This document shows, piece by piece, positions 1-5,985 of a stretch of DNA of 6,701 nucleotides. The notes under the pieces were generated by a model. That model searched no databases. It saw only the letters and a program-made list of their open reading frames with translations, and was not told where the DNA came from. The stretch spans positions 1 through 6,701 of the forward strand of contig QMVO01000095.1 in the NCBI GenBank assembly GCA_003661125.1. The letters run 5' to 3'. The position numbers and the translations under genes are program-made. The stretch is from Methanosarcinales archaeon (GTDB lineage Archaea > Halobacteriota > Syntropharchaeia > Alkanophagales > Methanospirareceae). Numbering within the stretch: position 1 is the stretch's first letter; the number at the start of each line of letters is the position of its first letter.

Positions 1-141
1 AAGCAGGAGATAGATGGCTTCTAAAAATGCTGTTTTCCCGGAATTGTTTTTACCGATAAGCACGGTAAACTTCGATAGCTCAAACTCTTTCTCACATTCC
101 CTTATCCCTCTAAACTCCTTTATGTTTAACCTTTCTATCAT
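1..141 (-). CDS. RecF/OLD-like P-loop ATPase, N-terminal fragment (cut by window edge)
   Basis: Reverse-strand reading from an ATG at 141-139 gives 47 uninterrupted codons to the window edge. The protein begins MIERLNIKEFRGI and carries a Walker A loop GKNNSGKT at residues 30-37, followed by AFLEAIYLLL. A short strand with 'FRGI', then 'FTVLIGKNNSGKT' and 'LEAI', is the classic N-terminus of SMC/RecF/OLD-type ABC ATPases. These include AAA_15/AAA_21 proteins and OLD-family nucleases, often in DNA repair or anti-phage defence. The start is supported by a purine-rich ribosome binding site (GGAGGGGAAGG) directly upstream at 142-152. The nearest upstream ATG is out of frame. It lies downstream of nrdD on the same strand but is separated by a hairpin and an AT-rich promoter-like stretch, so it is probably its own unit. 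Walker B, signature motif and any nuclease domain lie outside the window, so the subfamily cannot be decided. Confidence 0.8.
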   Translation of the reverse strand, partial: MIERLNIKEFRGIRECEKEFELSKFTVLIGKNNSGKTAFLEAIYLLL

Positions 142-188
142 CCTTCCCCTCCCATCCGTTTTAGTTTAACATAAATTCATCATAGGAT

Positions 189-220
189 AGTATAAATTAC
201 AAATATATAAAATATAAATC
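189..220 (-). promoter_or_regulatory. AT-rich TATA-like promoter region for the P-loop ATPase gene
   Basis: On the minus strand this stretch contains several overlapping archaeal TATA-like octamers: TTTATATT (218-211), TTTATATA (211-204) and AATTTATAC (197-189). Transcription starting about 25 nt downstream of one of them would give a 5' leader of roughly 20-50 nt before the ATG at 141, consistent with the ribosome binding site seen there. Which box is used cannot be decided from sequence. This stretch and the hairpin at 232-279 account for most of the 148-nt gap between the ATPase gene and nrdD. Confidence 0.45.
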
Positions 221-231
221 ATCAATTGCTT

Positions 232-279
232 CAATTCTATTCGGTAGGAGGAATCTCCTCAGCTCTCGAACTTGAATTG
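232..279 (-). terminator. Nested hairpin after nrdD, possible terminator or 3' stability element
   Basis: This is an inverted repeat with three nested arms: CAATTC (232-237) with GAATTG (274-279), TTCG (240-243) with CGAA (267-270), and GAGGA (248-252) with TCCTC (256-260) around a 3-nt loop. Two further pairs, 246-264 and 247-263, bring the total to about 17 Watson-Crick pairs, interrupted by small internal loops and a bulge. It begins 10 nt after the nrdD stop codon in the direction of transcription, and U-rich runs follow at 201-218. Position suggests termination or 3' end protection of the operon transcript. There is no U-tract immediately after the stem, so a classical intrinsic terminator is not proven. 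Confidence 0.45.
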
Positions 280-289
280 GAAAATCTCC

Positions 290-2545
290 TTAACCTGCAC
301 CAAAATCCATTAAATCCAACTGTTTCCCGGCATATTTTCGCGAAGGTTTAGCTTTTCTTTCTTTCTTATCTTTTAATTTTTGTTCTACTTCTGTTCCCAC
401 TACAAACGTTTTCCTGAGCTTGAATTCTTCGCGCTTTCCTTTATTCCATTGCATCACTGGACGCAGATAGCCGACCACTCGTGAATATACCTCGGTCTCC
501 GCACCACACTCTGGACATGTATAATGCTCCCCTGCTAAGTAACCATGAGTGGGACAAACACTGAAGGTTGGGGTAAAGGTGAAGTAAGGCAGGTGATAGA
601 GCTCGCAGATCCTTCGGACAAGAAGCTTCACTGTCGTAGGGTCTTCGACACGCTCGCCTGCGAAAATGTGGAAAACGGTGCCACCTGTATATTTTGTCTG
701 AATCGCATCCTGCAGGTCCAGCGCCTCGAAGATGTCATCGGTATAATTTACTGGCAGTTGCGTGGAATTCGTATAAAATGGTTCTGCACCGAGCTTCCAC
801 TCCGCTTCATTCGCACAGATTACCTCCGGATATCTCTCTTTATCCTTTTTTGCAAGGCGGTAAGAAGTTCCCTCCGCAGGCGTAGCTTCCAGATTATAAT
901 TATTCCCGGTTTCCGCCTGAAATTTCAATAATTTATCACGCATAAAATCCAAAACCCGCGAGGTAAACTCTCGCGATTTTTCTGATGCAATGGGCTCCCC
1001 AAACATATTCAGGCAGGCTTCATTCATACCCACTAAACCAATCGTGGAGAAATGATTCTTCCAGTATTCTCCAAAACGTTCTTTAACACCCCTCAAATAA
1101 TATCTCGTATAAGGATAAAGATTCTTTTCCGTAAACCGCTCTAAAACTTTCCTCTTTATCTCTAAACTCTCCTTCGCCAAGACCATCAACCGCTCTAAAG
1201 CAGAGAAAAACGCGTCTTCATCTTTGGCTAAATACCCCAGTCTGGGCATGTTCAGCGTGATCACGCCGATCGAGCCGGTCAGCGGACTCGACCCGAAAAG
1301 GCCACCACCACGCTTCTTTAGCTCTCTGTTATCTATTCGCAATCGGCAACACATGCTTCTGGCATCTTCTGGATTCATGTCAGAATTTATAAAGTTAGAG
1401 AAGTAAGGCACACCATATTTAGCGGTGACTTCCCATAGAACATTCAGATCGGGATTCGCCCAGTCGAAATCCCTCGTAATATTGTAAGTGGGGATAGGAA
1501 AGGTAAACACCCTGCCTTTGGCATCTCCCTCTGCCATTACTTCTAAGAACGCTTTATTGAATAACCCCATCTCCTCCTGGAAATCCTTATACACCTCTTT
1601 TTGTATCTCCCCGCCAATAATCACGCCCTGATTGGCGTAATATTCAGGAACAGTTAAGTCCAGGGTAATGTTCGTGAAAGGCGTTTGAAATCCCACCCTT
1701 GTGGGGACATTTATGTTGAATACAAACTCCTGCAATGCCTGCTTCACTTCTTTATAGCTCAATTCGTCATATCGTATGAATGGAGCGAGCAAGGTATCAA
1801 AATTAGAGAACGCCTGAGCACCAGCAGCTTCTCCCTGCAATGTATAAAAGAAATTCACTATCTGCCCTAATGCAGAACGAAGATGCCGGGCGGGTTTGCT
1901 TTCTATTTTTCCCTGCGCACCCTTAAATCCCTCTACTAACAAATCAAACAGGTCCCAGCCTACACAATAAACGGAGAGCAGATTCAGATCGTGAATGTGA
2001 AAATCACCATTTGTATGCGCTTGCCTCACTTCTGATGGGTATATCTTCCGCATCCAGTAGATTTTACTGATCTCAGAAGAGACATAATTGTTCAAGCCTT
2101 GTAGAGAGAAACTCATATTGCTATTCTCGTTTACCTGCCAGTCGAGCTTCTCCAGATATTGGTCAACCAGGTCAACGTCCGCTTTAGCCGCTATCTCTCT
2201 GATTCCCGCATGTTGCTCGCGATAGATAATATATGCCTTTGCGGTTTTGCGATAAGGGGAGGATAATAAAACCTCTTCGACCACATCCTGAATCTCCTCC
2301 ACCGTTGGTATCTCACGAGGAATCGCTTGCTGAGCTAAATTTAAAACCTTTAATGTTAATTTCTGGGCTGTGTCATAATCGAACTCGCGGGTTGCTGCGC
2401 CCGCCTTCCAAATTGCGCGTGTAATCTTCTCCGCCTCAAACAGCTCTACTCTGCCATCCCTTTTTTTAATTCCGGTGAACACTTTTCCCCTCTCTCCTAC
2501 ATAATTTAATATATCTCCATCTCTGATATGATTTTTTGTACTCAC
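290..2545 (-). CDS. nrdD: Anaerobic (class III) ribonucleoside-triphosphate reductase with ATP-cone
   Basis: Glycyl-radical enzyme that reduces ribonucleoside triphosphates to deoxyribonucleotides without oxygen, in the cytoplasm, after activation by the radical-SAM protein NrdG (not in this window). The 751 residues show an N-terminal ATP-cone from about residue 23 (GIKKRDGRVELFEAEKI) to 115. The catalytic barrel follows, with candidate active-site cysteines C194 (VYCVGW) and C399/C400 (SMCCRLRID). A C-terminal zinc site (C664, H667, C677, C680) precedes the radical loop RVVGY with glycine G692. A Lys/Arg-rich tail of about 35 residues follows and ends KQLDLMDFGAG. The GTG start overlaps the upstream VWA gene by 4 nt (GTGA), indicating translational coupling. 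An in-frame GTG at 2482-2480 (residue 22) has a much better purine-rich ribosome binding site (2487-2498) and would begin right at the ATP-cone. Length and motifs look intact. Function is secure; the exact start and reductant are not. Confidence 0.96.
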   Translation of the reverse strand: MSTKNHIRDGDILNYVGERGKVFTGIKKRDGRVELFEAEKITRAIWKAGAATREFDYDTAQKLTLKVLNLAQQAIPREIPTVEEIQDVVEEVLLSSPYRKTAKAYIIYREQHAGIREIAAKADVDLVDQYLEKLDWQVNENSNMSFSLQGLNNYVSSEISKIYWMRKIYPSEVRQAHTNGDFHIHDLNLLSVYCVGWDLFDLLVEGFKGAQGKIESKPARHLRSALGQIVNFFYTLQGEAAGAQAFSNFDTLLAPFIRYDELSYKEVKQALQEFVFNINVPTRVGFQTPFTNITLDLTVPEYYANQGVIIGGEIQKEVYKDFQEEMGLFNKAFLEVMAEGDAKGRVFTFPIPTYNITRDFDWANPDLNVLWEVTAKYGVPYFSNFINSDMNPEDARSMCCRLRIDNRELKKRGGGLFGSSPLTGSIGVITLNMPRLGYLAKDEDAFFSALERLMVLAKESLEIKRKVLERFTEKNLYPYTRYYLRGVKERFGEYWKNHFSTIGLVGMNEACLNMFGEPIASEKSREFTSRVLDFMRDKLLKFQAETGNNYNLEATPAEGTSYRLAKKDKERYPEVICANEAEWKLGAEPFYTNSTQLPVNYTDDIFEALDLQDAIQTKYTGGTVFHIFAGERVEDPTTVKLLVRRICELYHLPYFTFTPTFSVCPTHGYLAGEHYTCPECGAETEVYSRVVGYLRPVMQWNKGKREEFKLRKTFVVGTEVEQKLKDKKERKAKPSRKYAGKQLDLMDFGAG

Positions 2546-4125
2546 GTTGTAAACCGCTTATAGATCCTCGTTATTTTTTCTGGAAGTTTTACAACATCGT
2601 CAATCACAACCCATCTGCTATCGGCGTACATTCGTGACAAATACTCCGCCGCTTTACGGTCAACTGTAATACAAAACGACTTGATGCCATATCTTTGGGC
2701 TTCCCGTAAAGCCATCCTTGTGTCTTCAATCGCGTAATTACCATAATAATCCCGGTCTAATGGCTTACCATCACTCAACAGAATAAGCATCTTTGTCCTC
2801 TCCTCCCTTCTTCTTATTTTAGTTGTTGCATGTCTAATCGCAGGAGCAATCCTGGTAGATTGTTTACTCATCATCGTAGATATTTTACACTGTACTCTTT
2901 GGTCATAAGGCTCCTCAAAATCTTTAATGATATAAAACGCCACATTATCCCTTCCATATCCCGAAAAGCCGTAAATAGCAAAGGCATCACCTAATTCTTT
3001 CAATGCCTCGCTCATTAAAATCAGGGCTTCTTTTTCACATAGTATTGTTGCGCCTACCGTACTGCCACTCATGTCAATCAGAAATGCAACGGCTATATCT
3101 CGCGTTCTTTTTTCGGTTCGTACATAGTTTCTCTCAGAAGGAGAGAGCCTCAGTCGCTTATCAATAAAATATTGAATCGCCGAATCCAGGTCAATATCAT
3201 CGCCTTCAAACAGCCCTCGTAATTTTGCCGCGCCCTCTGGTCTGAGCATTTGGAATTCCCGCCTGATACACTTTATCTGTCCCGCATACTTCTGGATCGT
3301 GTCGAGATAGAATTCATCTGAACCACCCTCCGAAATTCGTTCTTTAACCCTTGCCCAGTTCAATCTATAATCTTCGATGTCACTACCCCACTCAGGATAT
3401 AAATATGTACCTTCTTCACGCCTGAGTCCTTCTTCATCAGTAATTAAGGTCTCAAGGTCGTTTAAGTAATCGCGCACCTTGTTCGCCTCAAGAGCATCAA
3501 TTCTTGACTCGACGTCCTTGGGCTTGATCCCTTTTTCTTTGAACAAAGCTCTTAACAGTTCTCTTACTGCATCTTCAGAAGCGTAATTGCTTGTACTGGT
3601 TGGTTCACTACTCATCTTCTCACTAATTTTTCTCGCCGCCCTTCCAAAATTACCAATATTTTGATTGACCTGCGATTGATCTAAAGGAGCTGAAAAAGGA
3701 GCCACTGGTTGGTATGGTCCTTGAAAATTGTCATCGATCAAGAAATATAATTCAGCAGCCACCCTTGCAGTGTCGTGGACGTCTGCGAGAGGGGAGGATA
3801 AAGTTTTGCTTATTGATAAAGCTTGCTCAAGCGTTTGCCGGATTTTTTCTGGAAACTGTTCCATTTGCTCTTTTGTTGTTCCGGCAATTAATCGCTGAGC
3901 TATAAGCTCTACCACTCTTTGTTTATCATTAGCTAATTCCTTAGGAGAAACCCTTTTGGATAGCATGTAAACGTTCATTTCCGATATTTGCTCACCAAGA
4001 ACAGGATATTCGGCTTGCAGCCGTGAATTGATTCTGTAATCCTCAAGTATGGTTATAAGGTCCTTTGCTAAAGCGGGTTCAGGGAAGAGCGCATAAAATT
4101 TTTCTATGTCGCTAATTTCGTTCAT
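2542..4125 (-). CDS. NorD-like protein with C-terminal von Willebrand A domain
   Basis: The 527 residues resemble NorD/CbbO-type proteins, which work with a MoxR-class AAA+ ATPase (NorQ/CbbQ) to activate nitric oxide reductase or Rubisco. The N-terminal helical region has the NorD-like FPEPALAKDLITILEDYRI (14-32). A Q/N/S-rich linker spans about 132-182, and a YPEWGSDIEDYRLNW block (243-257) is also typical of the family. The VWA domain runs from about 343 to 520 with a complete metal-ion adhesion site: DMSGS (D351, S353, S355), T424 and D452. The AIYGFSGYGRDNV stretch (383-395) matches NorD closely. There is no signal peptide or membrane segment, so it is probably cytoplasmic. No MoxR gene or nitric oxide reductase is visible. 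It lies 20 nt after pyrH and overlaps nrdD by 4 nt. The ATG start is preceded only by a weak GTGA ribosome binding site inside a pentamer repeat. Family is confident; a role in denitrification should not be assumed from the name. Confidence 0.9.
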   Translation of the reverse strand: MNEISDIEKFYALFPEPALAKDLITILEDYRINSRLQAEYPVLGEQISEMNVYMLSKRVSPKELANDKQRVVELIAQRLIAGTTKEQMEQFPEKIRQTLEQALSISKTLSSPLADVHDTARVAAELYFLIDDNFQGPYQPVAPFSAPLDQSQVNQNIGNFGRAARKISEKMSSEPTSTSNYASEDAVRELLRALFKEKGIKPKDVESRIDALEANKVRDYLNDLETLITDEEGLRREEGTYLYPEWGSDIEDYRLNWARVKERISEGGSDEFYLDTIQKYAGQIKCIRREFQMLRPEGAAKLRGLFEGDDIDLDSAIQYFIDKRLRLSPSERNYVRTEKRTRDIAVAFLIDMSGSTVGATILCEKEALILMSEALKELGDAFAIYGFSGYGRDNVAFYIIKDFEEPYDQRVQCKISTMMSKQSTRIAPAIRHATTKIRRREERTKMLILLSDGKPLDRDYYGNYAIEDTRMALREAQRYGIKSFCITVDRKAAEYLSRMYADSRWVVIDDVVKLPEKITRIYKRFTT

Positions 4126-4145
4126 TTTATTTCACTTCATTTCAT
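4121..4145 (-). repeat. Five-unit pentanucleotide repeat over the VWA gene start
   Basis: Read on the minus strand, the 25 nt consist of five consecutive 5-nt units: ATGAA, ATGAA, GTGAA, ATAAA, ATGAA. They fill the gap between the pyrH stop codon and the VWA gene and include its ATG (4125-4123). The three upstream ATG/GTG triplets each open a two-codon Met-Lys frame that stops at once (TGA, TGA, TAA). The fifth unit opens the 527-codon gene. Confidence 0.75.
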
Positions 4146-4829
4146 TCACAATATCTCCGTGCCTCGATGCTTCCCGTGAACGGCATCTAAAATATTACGA
4201 GGATCGCTGCCATCAATGACGATGGTTTTTATTCCGCTTCTCTCTATTATCTTCGCCGCAACGGGGTCTATCACAATTCTCGACCCTGCTTTTAGCTCCT
4301 CTCTCGAAGTAAGAACCACGAGTTCCTTTGCCGTGAGCTTATCGTATTTCCTTGCATCCGGGTATATGCGAGGGTCTGCATCATAGACCCCATCAACAGA
4401 GGTCACATCTATAAAGAGGTTGGCATCTACGTATTCAGCAAGAATCGCAGCCACGGCATCGGTGGTATAACCCGGGCTTACGCCACCTATCACCGCTATT
4501 TTCGCTTCTTCTCCCTCACCTTTTACCTCAGCCTTAGCTTCTGCAACTTCCTTATAATCACAGAACGGTTCGGGATACACAGCATCCTTTAAAGCAGAGA
4601 TAAGCAATTTTGCGTTTACCCTCGTCAGGTCAATTCCTATATAATCGCATGTCGTTTCATTCGCTCCCAGATCACGTGCTATTTTTATACATTCTCGCGC
4701 TGTTTCTCCGCCACCAGTGACTATATAGAGATTGTATGATCTCGCGAGTTCCTTTAATACCTCTGCAACTTTTTTTATGCTTTCGGCATTCGCAAAAAAA
4801 AAGCCACCCAATGAAATGACTACTTTCAT
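4146..4829 (-). CDS. pyrH: UMP kinase (uridylate kinase), archaeal type
   Basis: Phosphorylates UMP to UDP with ATP in pyrimidine nucleotide synthesis; a cytoplasmic, normally hexameric member of the amino-acid-kinase fold. With the ATG at 4829-4827 the protein has 227 residues, the usual size for archaeal PyrH, and begins MKVVISLGG like the family. Visible motifs are SLGG (6-9), VTGGGETAR (37-45), the UMP-binding region YIGIDLTRVNA (63-73), GGVSPGYTTDAVAA (115-128), and TSVDGVYDADPR (143-154), which typifies the nucleotide-binding segment. The reading frame extends 9 codons further, to an ATG at 4856. That start has no ribosome binding site and lies amid AT-rich promoter-like sequence, whereas 4829 has GTGAGAAAG upstream. 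Oddities: the residue after GG, usually serine in PyrH, is part of a Phe-Phe-Phe run, encoded by nine consecutive T. It lies between rfcS and the VWA gene, on the same strand. Confidence 0.93.
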   Translation of the reverse strand: MKVVISLGGFFFANAESIKKVAEVLKELARSYNLYIVTGGGETARECIKIARDLGANETTCDYIGIDLTRVNAKLLISALKDAVYPEPFCDYKEVAEAKAEVKGEGEEAKIAVIGGVSPGYTTDAVAAILAEYVDANLFIDVTSVDGVYDADPRIYPDARKYDKLTAKELVVLTSREELKAGSRIVIDPVAAKIIERSGIKTIVIDGSDPRNILDAVHGKHRGTEIL

Positions 4830-4860
4830 GATCTTTCTCACGCTTAGCTTATTCATTAAA

Positions 4861-4881
4861 TTAATAAACTATGTTTTAAAA
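4861..4881 (-). promoter_or_regulatory. Candidate TATA boxes for the pyrH-VWA-nrdD unit
   Basis: On the minus strand, TTTTAAAA (4881-4874) and TTTATTAA (4868-4861) are TATA-like. Initiation about 27 nt downstream of the centre of the second would fall near 4837, giving an approximately 8-nt leader before the preferred pyrH ATG at 4829. It would also exclude the upstream ATG at 4856. The genes could instead be read through from rfcS. The rest of the rfcS-pyrH gap (4882-4943) holds a short CCTG-A-CAGG inverted repeat at about 4926-4934 and nothing else I recognise. Confidence 0.4.
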
Positions 4882-4943
4882 TTTCATCCTCCACTGAACA
4901 AAGCCGACCACCGAGACAACTGTTACCTGACAGGATGTACGGT

Positions 4944-5927
4944 TCAACAAACCTTTCCTCCGCTACTTTCATCTGAAGAAGAAGAAAGACAAAAAGAAGC
5001 GAGTAGCGCATCCAATTGAATCCTCTCATTTGCACCCTCGGTAATTCTGTAATCCGCTTCTCCTATCCGGTCCAGCAATTCCACCTTCTTCCGCGCGGGA
5101 ATATCCATATTTATCACGAGCCGATGCATCTGCGCCAATATCTCGTCACCAGAGATGCCTTTATCCATCAAATCCTCCAATTTATTTAGTGCATCAAAGA
5201 ATTTACCGTCCAATGCCCTTTTTATCAACTCTTTTATCTCCTCCGGTCTTGCGGTTGCTGTTATCTCGTAGATCATCTCTGGTTTTATCTCACTGCTCAG
5301 CACCGCAGCACTTTGCAATGCGTTTACTGCTCTTCGCATATCGCCCATCGAAACATAGTTTATTGCCCTGACAGCATCGTCTGTCAACTTCAAGCCTTCC
5401 ATTTCCGCTATATACTTTATTCGTGCGGTGATTGCATCGTAAGATAGTAATTTGAATCTGTAAACTGAACATCTTGATTGTATGGGTTCGATTATTTTGG
5501 ATGAGTAATTGCAACTGAGTATAAACCGACACGTGCCCGAATATCGCTCCATTGTCCTTCTCAGTGCAGACTGCGCTGCATCGGTCAAGGCATCTGCCTC
5601 GTCGAGGAAAATGATTTTGAATGCGGCATTGCCAATAGGCATGGTTCTTGCGAAGTTCTTTATCTGGTTGCGAACTACTTCTATGCCTCTTTCGTCGCTT
5701 GCATTCAACTCAGTAAAGTTCTCTGCCCATGTATCACCATAGAGTTCGTGTGCCATAGCAACGGCGGCGGCTGTTTTTCCCACACCGGCAGGCCCGGAAA
5801 AGATGAGGTGAGGTAAGTTTCTCCTCCTGACATAAGACTGAAGGTTATTTATTATGGCATTTTGTCCAGCCACCTCTTCCAACTTCCTCGGTCTGTACTT
5901 CTCAGTCCATATCTCTTCCCTCTGCAT
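4944..5927 (-). CDS. rfcS: Replication factor C small subunit (clamp loader)
   Basis: AAA+ ATPase of the archaeal clamp loader, which with RfcL opens the PCNA ring and places it on primer-template DNA. The 327-residue length is typical. Motifs in order are the RFC-box start EIWTEKYRPRKLEEVAGQ (5-22), Walker A GPAGVGKT (45-52), Walker B FLDEAD (107-112), sensor 1 LSCN with N140, the SRC arginine-finger motif (151-153), and sensor 2 GDMRRAVN (195-202). A C-terminal helical oligomerisation domain ends near LLASFCL, followed by a Ser-rich tail of about 14 residues finishing GGKVC. The ATG at 5927 sits about 27 nt from the centre of a TATA box, so the mRNA may be leaderless; only a weak AAGGAAAC lies upstream. 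It is divergent from the MarC gene, with pyrH downstream on the same strand. RfcL is not in the window. Confidence 0.97.
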   Translation of the reverse strand: MQREEIWTEKYRPRKLEEVAGQNAIINNLQSYVRRRNLPHLIFSGPAGVGKTAAAVAMAHELYGDTWAENFTELNASDERGIEVVRNQIKNFARTMPIGNAAFKIIFLDEADALTDAAQSALRRTMERYSGTCRFILSCNYSSKIIEPIQSRCSVYRFKLLSYDAITARIKYIAEMEGLKLTDDAVRAINYVSMGDMRRAVNALQSAAVLSSEIKPEMIYEITATARPEEIKELIKRALDGKFFDALNKLEDLMDKGISGDEILAQMHRLVINMDIPARKKVELLDRIGEADYRITEGANERIQLDALLASFCLSSSSDESSGGKVC

Positions 5928-5949
5928 CTGTACACGTTTCCTTTTTTTT

Positions 5950-5968
5950 CTTTATAAGGAAAATTTTC
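5950..5968. promoter_or_regulatory. Shared divergent TATA element and adjacent palindrome
   Basis: CTTTATAAGG (5950-5959) is a strong archaeal TATA-like box on both strands; its TTATAA core is palindromic. Its centre is about 27 nt from the rfcS ATG (minus) and 31-32 nt from the MarC ATG (plus). These are the distances expected for a leaderless or near-leaderless start in each direction. The next bases form a perfect 10-bp palindrome GAAAATTTTC (5959-5968), which could be a regulator site or simply AT-rich promoter sequence. Confidence 0.55.
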
Positions 5969-5985
5969 TCTTACTTAAAGATATT

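Noticed and set aside
1..141. The left-edge ATPase as the missing AAA+ partner of the NorD-like protein
   Set aside because: Its N-terminus (FRGI, then GKNNSGKT, then LEAI) is of the RecF/OLD/SMC type, not the MoxR AAA+ type, and it appears to have its own promoter.
545..931. 128-codon plus-strand ORF inside nrdD
   Set aside because: It is antisense to well-conserved nrdD coding sequence (zinc and radical domain region) and shows no family resemblance.
2461..2467. A7 run followed by GG (minus strand) in nrdD codons 26-28 as a possible programmed frameshift site
   Set aside because: The reading frame is intact across the run and matches the ATP-cone (IKKRDGR). No stop or downstream signal suggests that frameshifting is needed.
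4878..4892. Minus-strand GGAGG-ATG-AAA-TTT-TAA mini-ORF (Met-Lys-Phe) upstream of pyrH
   Set aside because: The ribosome binding site is directly against the ATG, with no usable spacing, and the ORF has three codons. Most likely chance.
4732..5019. 95-codon plus-strand ORF across the pyrH-rfcS junction
   Set aside because: It is antisense to pyrH and the rfcS tail, has no recognisable domain or ribosome binding site, and its composition follows the opposite-strand genes.
5290..5532. 80-codon minus-strand ORF inside rfcS in another frame
   Set aside because: It overlaps the conserved Walker B to sensor 2 portion of rfcS in a shifted frame; a shadow ORF.
5854..5985. N-terminal extension of the MarC-family ORF (44 extra codons)
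   Set aside because: It runs antisense to the 5' part of rfcS and through the promoter, and is not family-like. The ATG at 5986 gives the usual family start and length.
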